Below are positions 9,700 through 18,453 of a stretch of 64,000 nucleotides of DNA, piece after piece (the first letter of the stretch is position 1; each line of letters begins with the position of its first letter). The stretch is from assembly GCF_008801815.1 (NCBI RefSeq), contig NZ_VZOX01000005.1. One strand, given 5' to 3'. The notes below the pieces were generated by a model. The model was not told the DNA's origin, did not search any database, and worked only from the letters and a program-made list of their open reading frames with translations. The DNA comes from Edwardsiella anguillarum (lineage in GTDB: Bacteria > Pseudomonadota > Gammaproteobacteria > Enterobacterales > Enterobacteriaceae). The position numbers were made by a program, and so were the translations under genes.

Positions 9700-10925
9700 T
9701 GCCTGTCGATCTTTCTGCTATACCTGATGTCGCCAGAGGAACCCGCCAGCCATCGATAAAAAGGTGGCTGGTTATTTTGCTTATTTTCATGGTACTTGGC
9801 GGTTTTATTACATCCTGGTTATGGCCTTCGAACAGCCCTTCTCGTGGCGCATTTTTCTGGCACTGCTTCATTACCGCACCATTGGTGGTATGGATATTAT
9901 TGCTGGGAGCTCGCTGGTTGTGTTATCTCGCTACTGAATGGCCTGCTGAAGGTTGGGACGACGAACGCGAGCAGGATATATCTAATGAGATTCATCGGGG
10001 GCAACGTTTCCTGGTACTCGAAGCGCAGAGTGTCCATCTTCCGCACGCTGTAACATCAGCGGGGTTGACTCAGCAGTTTATGTTGCCACAGGGTATTGTG
10101 TTGCCATCAGTTGTCGATGAGAAAACACAGTCAGTGAGTTTTCAGGCCAGCTTCAGTGCCGGGGGGCAGTACGTACCGGATAAAATACATCAGCAACTGA
10201 GCGCGCTTCTGCGTGAGCGCACATTGCAGGCCGCGATAACACGGCAGTCTGGTCGTCAATTTACTACTGTGGTTCAGATCGATGGTGGCGATGCCCTGAG
10301 CGAGGATGATAGCGCTGTTATTGAGCAGTGGGTGAAGGCGCTATTGCCAGCCTCGTCACGAGTGTTGATCTCACCAACGTTTGGATTAACAGATATCGAC
10401 AACTGGCTTGATGCTCCTGAGAGATTTGGAACTTTGCTTATCGTGTCCATGTGTATTCGTCCAATAATCGCTGATGGTGAAGGAGAAGCTATCGTTGGAC
10501 TGCTCCTCCATTTTGGCGATAACGAGTCTGATGTTGATATGTTATCCGCTCGTCTGCATCGTCCGGAACATGCCTGTGATGTCGATTTTAAAACATCGGC
10601 GATGCAGGCCCTGCAATGGGGATGTACTCATGCGGATAACGTTGCCTGGCTATGGCTGGCGGGGTTGGGGACTGAAAACAGAGCTCAGATGCTGCTGGCG
10701 AACAATAATATTAAATTCCCTTGTGTCGAGTCTTCTCAGCTCACGGATATTGATATGAAGACCGGGCACAGTGGAAAAGCATCTCCTTGGCTTGCTATCG
10801 CACTGGCGGCGGGGAATATCGGACAGAGCCCAAATCCTCAATTGATTCTGAGTATGCCTGATAAAGAGGCTCTTCCATGGTGGCTGGTTGTTCACCCCGC
10901 ATCAGAATCACAACCACATCATTGA
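9696..10925 (+). CDS. Two-TM protein of unknown function in the T6SS cluster
   Basis: This 409-residue protein has two N-terminal membrane helices at about residues 22-44 and 53-72. A soluble domain follows with no motif I can name (ALSEDDSAVIEQWV, SAMQALQWGCTHADNVAWLWLAG, ending PWWLVVHPAS). The start overlaps the PAAR stop; ATGs at 9696 and 9699 are both possible. Its position between PAAR and tssM, in the same orientation and tightly packed, argues for a role in this secretion system or in protection from its effectors. I do not recognise the family and assign no function. Confidence 0.7.
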   Translation: MMPVDLSAIPDVARGTRQPSIKRWLVILLIFMVLGGFITSWLWPSNSPSRGAFFWHCFITAPLVVWILLLGARWLCYLATEWPAEGWDDEREQDISNEIHRGQRFLVLEAQSVHLPHAVTSAGLTQQFMLPQGIVLPSVVDEKTQSVSFQASFSAGGQYVPDKIHQQLSALLRERTLQAAITRQSGRQFTTVVQIDGGDALSEDDSAVIEQWVKALLPASSRVLISPTFGLTDIDNWLDAPERFGTLLIVSMCIRPIIADGEGEAIVGLLLHFGDNESDVDMLSARLHRPEHACDVDFKTSAMQALQWGCTHADNVAWLWLAGLGTENRAQMLLANNNIKFPCVESSQLTDIDMKTGHSGKASPWLAIALAAGNIGQSPNPQLILSMPDKEALPWWLVVHPASESQPHH

Positions 10926-11001
10926 TAATTCGCGCAGCATTCCGTTCACCGATAGCCATGAACACCATTGTGCACGGCACGTTTCGTGCCAGGAGAAAAA
11001 A

Positions 11002-11307
11002 GTGAAACGCTTATTACAGGGACTAAAAAGTACAACCTTTCAGTTGTGGTTCATTTTGTTTGTTTTTTTGTGTCTGGGGATCGCTGCATGTCTGATACTT
11101 AAAAATGATCCGTCACAATTGGGGATTTCCCCCGGTTCAGTCTGGCAGGAGAGATTGTTTTTTGTGGCGATGATGCTGACCGGCGGACTACTTCTTTTCA
11201 TCATTGTGTTTTTTATATCAACATACATTTTTGGACGATCGGCTTATCATAAAGCAAAGGCGCTTACGGGGGGGGAAGTTCTGCATCTTCAAAAGATAAA
11301 AACATAA
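11002..11307 (+). CDS. tssM: N-terminal fragment of TssM (two TM helices), separated by a frameshift
   Basis: The frame runs from a GTG at 11002, behind AGGAG at 10991, and encodes about 101 residues starting MKRLLQGLKSTTFQLW. Two strong membrane helices (LWFILFVFLCLGIAACLIL and GGLLLFIIVFFISTYIF) are followed by KAKALTGG. This is exactly the membrane N-terminus expected for TssM (IcmF), which the large ORF downstream lacks. After the G run at 11268-11275 the frame ends at a TAA at 11305. Moving one base back at the G run continues without a stop straight into the tssM frame. The next entry holds the rest of the gene. Confidence 0.8.
   Translation: MKRLLQGLKSTTFQLWFILFVFLCLGIAACLILKNDPSQLGISPGSVWQERLFFVAMMLTGGLLLFIIVFFISTYIFGRSAYHKAKALTGGEVLHLQKIKT
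11268..11275 (+). other. Eight-G homopolymer where tssM changes frame
   Basis: Eight consecutive G residues follow GCGCTTAC. Upstream the TssM N-terminus is read in one frame, downstream in the -1 frame. Nine Gs would give a continuous 1160-residue TssM. The tract could be a slippage-prone on/off switch, a site of ribosomal or transcriptional slippage, or a base-calling error. Confidence 0.8.
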
Positions 11308-11330
11308 ATGATTCTCCCGTTATTAGTAGT

Positions 11331-14300
11331 TTGCACGAGTTAAAGTCGCATATGCGCCGTCGTTACAATCTTTTCTGGCGCCGTAAGGTCCGCCTGTTAC
11401 TGGTCACGGGTAACGAAGAAGCCATTGAGCAACTGGCCCCCGGCCTGCAGAAAAATCAGTGGCTGGAAGGCAACCGCACCGTTCTGATTTACGGTGGTAG
11501 CCTGACCGCTGAACCGGACAAGGAAAAATACACCGCGCTGCGCAAACTGCGCCGGGGCCGCCCTCTGGACGGTATTGTCCGGGTGCTGCCACAGACGCTG
11601 AATCTCACGCCACAAATCAGCGATAACGACCTGCGCGGGCTGGAAAAAATCAGCGAGCTGTTGCGCTACTCGGCTCCCGTCTGGATATGGAAGCTGTGTG
11701 ACAGTGACTGGTCGCAAACGAATCGCACCGAACAGGCCGTGGGGGCCTCGTTCCCGCTGCGTGCCAGGACTGACGATGTGACCCATCAGCTGGAGTCGAT
11801 TCTCTCTGGGCTACGAGAACAGGGCGTGAGTCAGATTGCTCAACACCGGCAAAACGACTTTCTGCTGCGTCTTGGCCGGACCCTGAAAGCAGGCGGTATC
11901 CGCCGCTGGGCAGATCAACTGGCCCCCTGGATATATACCACTCAGCAACGCATCCCCTTACGTGGCCTGATGTTCAGCCTGCCACAGAGCCAGCCAGCAG
12001 AAGAGCCGGAGGGAACCACACCGGTGACGGCCGGTGAAGAGAAATTTATTCCGGCTTCGCAGCGCCATGCCCTGACGTTACCTGTCATCTGGCAGGGGAT
12101 TGTGGACGATTGCACCCGGGTACGCGGTCGCCGGGTCGGGATGCCCTGGGAGCGGATGCTGGCCTGGTCGCTGATGGCCATTATAGGCCTCTGGGGTATG
12201 GGGACGCTGCTGTCGTTTGCGGTTAACCGTCAGCAGATAGTGTCTGTTGCCGAACAGGCCCACGCCCTGGTGGAGCTTCCTTCCGTTTCCGATTACCAGC
12301 TGACCGCACTGCATACCCTGCGTAACCATGCGGGCCGCCTGAAGCATAACATCAGCGAGGGTTCGCCGTGGTACCAACGTTTTGGCCTCGACCATAACCA
12401 GTCATTACTCAATGCCATGTTGCCGTGGTACGGCGTGGCGAATAGCCGCCTTATTCGTGACCCGGCCAACCTGGCTCTGCAGCAGAAGCTCAGTGTGCTG
12501 GCAAACTCGGCCCCCAACAGTGACCAGCGTGCACAACTGGCGAAATCGGGGTATGACCAGCTTAAAGCCTGGCTGATGATGTCACGCCCGGATAAGGTTG
12601 ACGGCGTGTTCTATGCCGAAACGATGAAATCCGTGCAGCCGACCCGTACCGGGATTTCCACTGGACTGTGGCAAAGCCTGTCACCGGATTTATGGGCCTT
12701 CTACATTGCCGAACTGCCAGAGCAGCCACAGTGGAAAATCGCATCGGATGCACAGTTGGTGAGCCAGAGTCGTCAGGTGCTGTTGCAGCAGATTGGTCGC
12801 CGTAACGCCGAAAGCACCCTGTATGAGAATATGCTCAAATCCGTTCGCCGCAATTTTGCGGATGTCTCCCTGGAAGATATGACCAACGGTACCGATGCCC
12901 GCCGGCTGTTCACCACTGAAGAAGTGGTGCCGGGGATGTTCACGCGTCAGGCCTGGGAAGGGGGCATTCAGCAGGCGATTGAGAAAGCAGCAAACTCCCG
13001 CCGGGATGAAATCGACTGGGTGCTTAGCGATTCCCATAAAGCAGTATCAGCTGACCTGTCGCCAGAAGCCCTGAAAGCACGTCTGACGCAACGTTACTTC
13101 ACCGACTTTGCCGGCAGCTGGCTGAACTTCCTTAATAGTCTGCGACTTAACCCGGCAAACAACATTGCTGACGTTACCGACCAGCTGACGCTGATGAGTG
13201 ACGTCCGCCAGTCCCCGCTGATTGCCCTGATGAATACCCTCGCCTGGCAGGGACAGGCCGGCCAGCAAAGCGAAGGTCTTTCGGACTCCATCATCAAATC
13301 GGCTAAAGATCTCGTAGGTGGAAAGGATAAACCTGCCATTGACCAGTCTGCATCAGGCCCGCAGGGGCCGCTGGATGAAACCTTTGGTCCGCTGCTTCAG
13401 CTTCTGGGTAAAAACACAGGCAGTAACGTCATGTCGGCTGACAACTCCCTGAGCCTGCAGACGTATCTGACCCGCATCACCCGCGTGCGCCTGCGTCTGC
13501 AACAGGTGGCCAGTGCCTCTGATCCGCAGGCGATGATGCAGACCCTGGCACAGACCGTATTCCAGGGTAAAAGCGTGGACCTCACCGACACCCAGCAATA
13601 TGGCAGTCTGATTTCGGCAAGTCTTGGCGAGGAGTGGAGCAGATTTGGCAGCACAATGTTTGTGCAGCCACTGACTCAGGCCTGGGAGACCGTGCTTCAG
13701 CCGTCGGCAGCCAGTCTGAATGATAAATGGAGCCGCTCGGTTGTCGCGAACTGGCAAACTGCCTTTGGCGGACGTTTCCCGTTTGCCGCCAGCAAAAGTG
13801 ATGCTTCTTTACCGATGCTGGCTGAATTTGTGCGTAAGGACAGCGGACGTATAGAGCGCTTCCTGACCACGGAGCTCAGTGGTGTTCTGCACAAAGAGGG
13901 CAGCCAGTGGGTACCGGATAAAGTCAACAGCCAGGGGCTGACGTTCAACCCGGCCTTCCTGCGGGCCATTAACCAACTGAGCCAGCTGTCAGACATTCTA
14001 TTCACCGATGGCAGCCAGGGTATCAGCTTTGAACTGCAGGCCCGGCCGGTACCGCAGGTGGTGGAAACACAGTTGACCATTGATGGACAAAAGCTGCGCT
14101 ACTTCAACCAGATGACCGACTGGCAAAGCTTCCGCTGGCCGGGAGATACCTACAAACCGGGGACGATGCTGACCTGGACCTCAACCAGCGCCGGCGCGCG
14201 TCTGTTCGGGGATTACAGCGGGACCTGGGGCTTCATCCGCTGGCTGGAGCAGGGTAAACGTCAGCAACTTGACCGCAGCCAGTGGATGATGAGTTTCATC

Positions 14301-14480
14301 GCTCCGGATGGTCGCACACTGCAGTGGGTGCTGCGTTCCCAGCTGGGTAAAGGTCCGCTGGCGCTGCTGGAACTACGTGGTTTCACGCTGCCGGAGCAAA
14401 TATTCAGTGTCGACAGCGCGGCCACCGCTCAGGCGCTTATGGCTAATACGGGAAGCGATGACATGGATGGAGCCGAATAA
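11331..14480 (+). CDS. tssM: T6SS membrane-complex protein TssM (IcmF/VasK), main part
   Basis: TssM spans the inner membrane and, with TssL and TssJ, forms the T6SS trans-envelope channel. The ORF gives 1049 residues beginning inside the protein (MRRRYNLFWRRKVRLLLVTGNEEAIEQL). It contains the third membrane helix at about residues 280-302 (MLAWSLMAIIGLWGMGTLLSF), the large periplasmic domain and the conserved IcmF C-terminal region (GDYSGTWGFIRWLEQ). Open reading extends in frame upstream of 11331 as far as the G run, encoding GSSASSKDKN and so on, so the true gene starts at 11002. The stop overlaps the tssA start (TAATG). If the frameshift is real, the two N-terminal helices are lost from this product. 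Confidence 0.93.
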   Translation: MHELKSHMRRRYNLFWRRKVRLLLVTGNEEAIEQLAPGLQKNQWLEGNRTVLIYGGSLTAEPDKEKYTALRKLRRGRPLDGIVRVLPQTLNLTPQISDNDLRGLEKISELLRYSAPVWIWKLCDSDWSQTNRTEQAVGASFPLRARTDDVTHQLESILSGLREQGVSQIAQHRQNDFLLRLGRTLKAGGIRRWADQLAPWIYTTQQRIPLRGLMFSLPQSQPAEEPEGTTPVTAGEEKFIPASQRHALTLPVIWQGIVDDCTRVRGRRVGMPWERMLAWSLMAIIGLWGMGTLLSFAVNRQQIVSVAEQAHALVELPSVSDYQLTALHTLRNHAGRLKHNISEGSPWYQRFGLDHNQSLLNAMLPWYGVANSRLIRDPANLALQQKLSVLANSAPNSDQRAQLAKSGYDQLKAWLMMSRPDKVDGVFYAETMKSVQPTRTGISTGLWQSLSPDLWAFYIAELPEQPQWKIASDAQLVSQSRQVLLQQIGRRNAESTLYENMLKSVRRNFADVSLEDMTNGTDARRLFTTEEVVPGMFTRQAWEGGIQQAIEKAANSRRDEIDWVLSDSHKAVSADLSPEALKARLTQRYFTDFAGSWLNFLNSLRLNPANNIADVTDQLTLMSDVRQSPLIALMNTLAWQGQAGQQSEGLSDSIIKSAKDLVGGKDKPAIDQSASGPQGPLDETFGPLLQLLGKNTGSNVMSADNSLSLQTYLTRITRVRLRLQQVASASDPQAMMQTLAQTVFQGKSVDLTDTQQYGSLISASLGEEWSRFGSTMFVQPLTQAWETVLQPSAASLNDKWSRSVVANWQTAFGGRFPFAASKSDASLPMLAEFVRKDSGRIERFLTTELSGVLHKEGSQWVPDKVNSQGLTFNPAFLRAINQLSQLSDILFTDGSQGISFELQARPVPQVVETQLTIDGQKLRYFNQMTDWQSFRWPGDTYKPGTMLTWTSTSAGARLFGDYSGTWGFIRWLEQGKRQQLDRSQWMMSFIAPDGRTLQWVLRSQLGKGPLALLELRGFTLPEQIFSVDSAATAQALMANTGSDDMDGAE

Positions 14481-16081
14481 TGAGCACATTGCATAATCTG
14501 GTTGCCGCCTGTCAGGCGGACGAAACTCAGCAGCGGCAACAGGCGCAGACACGCACGGAAAACTGGCAGCCCTGGCTTGCTCCGGTGAGTGTTGCCAGTC
14601 CGACAGGTGAAGACCCGGGATATGACGATGATTTTCAGCGTATCCGCGAAGAGATCAATAAGCTCTCCGGCATTGATACCGGACTGATATGCACGCTTGC
14701 CGAAAAGTTACTGACCACCGGAGCCAAAGATATCCGGGTTGCGACTTATTACTGCTGGGCGCGTCTGCATCAGGATGGCGAAGCTGGCTTTGCCGAAGGT
14801 CTTGAACTGCTGGCGGGATTACTGCAGCGCTACGGAATGCAGCTTCACCCGCAGCGGGATCGCAGTCGCAAGGTCGCGCTGGAATGGCTCGCCGGTACCC
14901 GAGTCCTGGACAGTCTGTCACTGTACCCGGAGGTCATACGCGAGGATGCACAGCGTACCGCCGGGGCGCTACTGCTCATCACTGACAGTCTGGAGACAGA
15001 GCCGAAAGCGTCACGACCAGAATTGAATGCCTTGTACAGAGGACTGGAGTCTCGCCTGATGAAGGCCGGTGGTGTGGATGCCGTGGTACCGCAGAACGCA
15101 GGTAATAAGGCGCAATCACATACCTCCACGCATACGACCGAGTCAGATGTGCCGGTTCTGAGCCACATTACCTCCGGTCAGGATTTGTTGGCCCAGGCCC
15201 GGACACTGACCGGGTATCTGCGTGAGCAACCCGATGGCTGGCTCGCCGCACACCGGCTGATGAAAAGCCTGCGTCATGACACGCTGAGCGCTATCCCGGC
15301 GCTGGATGCTGAAGGGAAAACGCGCATCGAACCGCCGCGCGCTGACCAGCGGGCCATGCTCAAACGCCTGTACCTGCAGCAGAGCTGGCTGGAGATACTT
15401 GAGCAGGCGGACAGCACCTTCTCGCGCGGCGCCAATCACCTCTGGCTGGATTTGCAGTGGTATACCCACCAGGCCCTGGTGAAGTCGGGGCAGGAGGTGC
15501 TGGCCGAGATTATCACCGCCGATCTGAAAGGGCTGCTGCGCCGGCTCTCCGGGCTTGAAACCCTGGCCTTTAATGACGGGACGCCGTTTGCAGATGAAGT
15601 CACGCTGAACTGGATAAACCAGAGCGTGCTGGACGGTATGCCCGGCTGGCGAGAGGCGCCGGTCAGCGCCGTCAGTGAGACGGATAACGACATCCTGGCC
15701 CTTGAGCCGGAAGCGCTGGAGAAAGCCGACAATGAAGGCCTTGATGCCACTCTGCAGTGGCTCCAGACCCGTCCGGGCACAGACAACACCCGTGATAAAT
15801 GGCTGCTGCGCCTGCTGATGGCCCGCGTGGCCGAGCAGAAGGGAAAGAATGAGCTAGCCCTGCATCTGCTGGGTGAACTCGATGGGGCTGCGCAGATCAT
15901 CACCCTGACACAGTGGACGCCAGAGCTGCTGTTTGAAGTCAAATCCCGCCGCCTCCGGCTGCTGCGTATGAAAGCCACCCGCAGTGAAACTGACAAGTCA
16001 CGGTTTCAGGCAGAGATGGATCAGCTTCTGGCGGGACTTATCGCGCTTGACCCGGCAAGCAGCGCGGTACTGTGCGGATAA
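14480..16081 (+). CDS. tssA: T6SS cap/assembly protein TssA (VasJ type)
   Basis: TssA primes baseplate assembly and caps the growing sheath. This 533-residue protein has the ImpA N-terminal domain (GEDPGYDDDFQRIREEINKL, then ATYYCWARLHQDGEAGFAEG) and a C-terminal VasJ-like repeat region (ALQWLQTRPGTDN-like TLQWLQTRPGTDNTRDKWLL, then QKGKNELALHLLGELD). The start overlaps the tssM stop by one base. It is GC-rich like tssM, tssF and tssG, marking it as core. A 31-base gap separates it from the following AT-rich effector block. Confidence 0.9.
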   Translation: MSTLHNLVAACQADETQQRQQAQTRTENWQPWLAPVSVASPTGEDPGYDDDFQRIREEINKLSGIDTGLICTLAEKLLTTGAKDIRVATYYCWARLHQDGEAGFAEGLELLAGLLQRYGMQLHPQRDRSRKVALEWLAGTRVLDSLSLYPEVIREDAQRTAGALLLITDSLETEPKASRPELNALYRGLESRLMKAGGVDAVVPQNAGNKAQSHTSTHTTESDVPVLSHITSGQDLLAQARTLTGYLREQPDGWLAAHRLMKSLRHDTLSAIPALDAEGKTRIEPPRADQRAMLKRLYLQQSWLEILEQADSTFSRGANHLWLDLQWYTHQALVKSGQEVLAEIITADLKGLLRRLSGLETLAFNDGTPFADEVTLNWINQSVLDGMPGWREAPVSAVSETDNDILALEPEALEKADNEGLDATLQWLQTRPGTDNTRDKWLLRLLMARVAEQKGKNELALHLLGELDGAAQIITLTQWTPELLFEVKSRRLRLLRMKATRSETDKSRFQAEMDQLLAGLIALDPASSAVLCG

Positions 16082-16112
16082 TCAGGACTGAATTTATCAA
16101 GGAGAGCCACAC

Positions 16113-17375
16113 ATGGCAGAAGGTAACTATCTGGTACAGGGTGATAAAACAACCTGCGGCGGAAGAATAACGACGGGTGCAGAGGATCACACGATCTTTG
16201 ATAAACCTGTTGCCAGAGAGCGGGACAGTGTGACCTGCGGCAAGCATGCCGGGCTTTTTAAAATTGCCGGCGGTATCGATAACGACACCATTCATGACCG
16301 GCGTATGGCTGGCACTCTCGACAGTTACAGCACCTGCCCCTGCAAAGCGAAATTTATTCCGTCGATGCTGGATGATACATACGAGAAGAGTAGCGGCGCA
16401 TCTACAGCAGAATCAGCAGCAGGCTTTGTGGCACCGGTGCAAACTTCCCAGGAGTTGCCCTCATACCTTACAGGGGAGCAAAAGCCAACGGGTTTCGTAT
16501 CTGATTACCCTGTGTTAAAAAACACACATGATTTACCTGATGCAAAGTTAAGAATGATGTCTAAGCAAAATAACCAAGACATCATGCTACTAACTTTACC
16601 CGAAGTGTTTGAGGTATTGTCATCCTGGGGGGCGTGGAAGCACGGTTGGGTTGCGATAACTGAAGGCACACCGGGTCAAATAATTGTTAACTATGGAACA
16701 AATATAAAAGATGTCGTCACAACATCCATGTTGGTTGGGCAGTTAGGTAGTTTTGGGATAAAGGCCACGGTATATGTGAATCATAAAGGCACAGAATTGA
16801 TTAAAATAAGTGGCTACCCTGGGGTTAGGAAAATATTAAATGCACCAGTTTTTGCTGCAAAGAACCCTAAGGTTGTAGATATAGGCATAGGTAAGTATGG
16901 TCTGGCGAAATCGATCATAGAAGGTGCAAGATTAACTTTTTATGTGGCTGCAGCATATCGCACTATCGATTACATTATGAATGATGAAACATCCTTCTCT
17001 GAATTCATTGGTAGTCTGGCAACAGATGCAGTTAAAATCGGTATAGCATCTGCTGTCGTTTGGGGGGTGGGACTGGTTCTGGTAACTCCATGGATCGTTG
17101 CAAACTTAGCAATAGTTGTCGTCGTTGGCGGTGTCGCTGCCATTACCTTAAATATTCTTGATGAAAAATTTGGCGCGACTGACAAGGTTGTAGCCTATAT
17201 AGAGTCAGCACAACAAGAATTTGCAAACAAAGCCAGAGAGGCTGAACAGGGATTGCTGGATCTTGGGGCAATGTTTGCTGAAAAAATGTTAATTAAAGGA
17301 AAGGATGTGATTGTTGAGGAGGTTCGTAATTATATCCGGGATAATCTGACGAGTATTCAACGGAGATTATATTGA
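16113..17375 (+). CDS. PAAR-domain fusion effector with hydrophobic C-terminal domain
   Basis: This is a 420-residue specialised effector. Residues 1-92 form a PAAR-like domain (NYLVQGDKTTCGGRITTG, DSVTCGKHAGLF, YSTCPCKAKFIPS). Residues 93-130 are a low-complexity linker. Residues 130-420 are a toxin candidate with hydrophobic helices at about 300-350 (ASAVVWGVGLVLVTPWIVANLA, then VVVVGGVAAITLN) and an amphipathic helical tail. No nuclease or peptidase motif is visible, so a membrane-active toxin is inferred. It is AT-rich beyond the PAAR domain and is followed with TGATG overlap by a membrane protein, as expected for a toxin and its immunity gene. Confidence 0.75.
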   Translation: MAEGNYLVQGDKTTCGGRITTGAEDHTIFDKPVARERDSVTCGKHAGLFKIAGGIDNDTIHDRRMAGTLDSYSTCPCKAKFIPSMLDDTYEKSSGASTAESAAGFVAPVQTSQELPSYLTGEQKPTGFVSDYPVLKNTHDLPDAKLRMMSKQNNQDIMLLTLPEVFEVLSSWGAWKHGWVAITEGTPGQIIVNYGTNIKDVVTTSMLVGQLGSFGIKATVYVNHKGTELIKISGYPGVRKILNAPVFAAKNPKVVDIGIGKYGLAKSIIEGARLTFYVAAAYRTIDYIMNDETSFSEFIGSLATDAVKIGIASAVVWGVGLVLVTPWIVANLAIVVVVGGVAAITLNILDEKFGATDKVVAYIESAQQEFANKAREAEQGLLDLGAMFAEKMLIKGKDVIVEEVRNYIRDNLTSIQRRLY

Positions 17376-17797
17376 TGTTTGAGGAAAAAATTCGACCTTT
17401 TCTTGCTATAGTAATAATCCTTGGCTTATGTGTGCTGAGTATTTATCTTGGGGGTGATATATTCCGGTCATACTTTTCTTTCGAAGATAGCATTGTATTT
17501 TCATGGTTAAGTATTGCATTAATTGCCTTGCCTGTTGTGATGATTTTTCCACTTATCTATTTTATTCTGATGATTGTTAAGGGAAAGGATTTTGCTTTCA
17601 AAACAATGGATAATTACGTTTCTTATTTGAAGTGGGGTTGTATTGTTATCGTAATATTAGGAGTGTTATTTACCTGCTTGTACCCCAAAGAATTGCTCAG
17701 CAAGGGATATGTCCGTTGCAATGGTGTTCCATCAGGCTGGATGGCAGGAACTGCAACCCGTTACGTTAAAGATCCTTCTATCTGCGTCATAAATTGA
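17375..17797 (+). CDS. DUF1240-like membrane protein, probable immunity protein (copy 1)
   Basis: This is a 140-residue protein with three to four membrane helices (PFLAIVIILGLCVLSIYLGG, ALIALPVVMIFPLIYFILMI, WGCIVIVILGVLFTCLY). Its Cys-containing C-terminus has the pattern KGYVRCNGVPSGWMAGTA then a final Cys four residues before the end. This tail resembles the DUF1240 family. The ATG at 17375 overlaps the effector stop and is preferred over TTG at 17372. Immunity to the upstream membrane-directed effector is inferred from coupling and topology. Confidence 0.65.
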   Translation: MFEEKIRPFLAIVIILGLCVLSIYLGGDIFRSYFSFEDSIVFSWLSIALIALPVVMIFPLIYFILMIVKGKDFAFKTMDNYVSYLKWGCIVIVILGVLFTCLYPKELLSKGYVRCNGVPSGWMAGTATRYVKDPSICVIN

Positions 17798-17867
17798 AGA
17801 AATTTAAAACAATCTGGTTGTATTACGTAACCAGATTTGCCATCGTCTATAAAACCGCAGTTAATCA

Positions 17868-17940
17868 AGCAGGAAGAAATATGAGTTACTTAATATTGTG
17901 TTATTACAATGCAGAGTCATGATAGGTTATTTATGAAGTA
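17868..17940 (+). pseudogene. Fossil of the tssF 5' end and its ribosome site
   Basis: This short stretch repeats the start of tssF found about 570 bases downstream. Both have GCAG, a TTAA/AAGCAG-AA ribosome-site region, then ATG. The fossil reads MSYLILCYYNAES followed by a stop, while tssF begins MDDLTLRYYDAEM; seven of the first twelve residues agree and about 70 percent of the first 36 bases. It lies directly after immunity copy 1, where tssF would lie if copy 2 had not been there. It looks like a scar of recombination. The match is short and was found by eye. Confidence 0.55.
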
Positions 17941-18364
17941 TTTATTTAAACAACGTGTCATTGCTTTTGTTGGAGTCATATTCTTCATGGGGCTTGCCGT
18001 CGGGGTTTCATATCTCGGAATGTATAAGTTAACTGAATATCTGTCCTATCCTGATGTCGTCAATTTTTCATTTTGGGTGTTTTTCGCTGCAGCTTTTTTC
18101 TTCTTTTTCTCTCCATTATTAGCGATGCTTTTTCCTATTGTTTTTACCGGAAAGCAGATAAGCGTTACATCAGGTAAAAAATTACTGAAGGCCGTGTTTA
18201 TCATCTTAGGGCTTACTGTCCTTGGAATGTTTATCTTTTCAGAAAGATACACAGCATCTCTCATGGATAAAGGCTACACCGAATGTCCGGGGATCCCTTC
18301 AGGATGGATGCCTGGTATAGCAAAAAAATATGCCATAGAGCCCTCCTTTTGTGCTCAGCATTGA
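17933..18364 (+). CDS. DUF1240-like membrane protein, probable immunity protein (copy 2)
   Basis: This 143-residue protein is a distant paralogue of the gene at 17375. It has the same layout of three to four helices (VIAFVGVIFFMGLAVGVSYL, FWVFFAAAFFFFFSPLLAML, AVFIILGLTVLGMFIF). It also ends with the same tail pattern KGYTECPGIPSGWMPGIA and a terminal Cys. Outside the tail the two are quite different, suggesting different toxin specificity. The ATG at 17933 (with AGG at 17923) is preferred over 17909. No cognate effector lies directly upstream; instead the tssF fossil does, so this is probably an orphan immunity gene retained from an earlier effector. Confidence 0.65.
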   Translation: MKYLFKQRVIAFVGVIFFMGLAVGVSYLGMYKLTEYLSYPDVVNFSFWVFFAAAFFFFFSPLLAMLFPIVFTGKQISVTSGKKLLKAVFIILGLTVLGMFIFSERYTASLMDKGYTECPGIPSGWMPGIAKKYAIEPSFCAQH

Positions 18365-18453
18365 TGGGTCTCGTTTCTTTTTGATACTCCTGCCAGACTC
18401 GCGAAGTCTGCTTCAGTGTTTAACACGCAGCAATTAACTAAGCAGAAAAAAGT

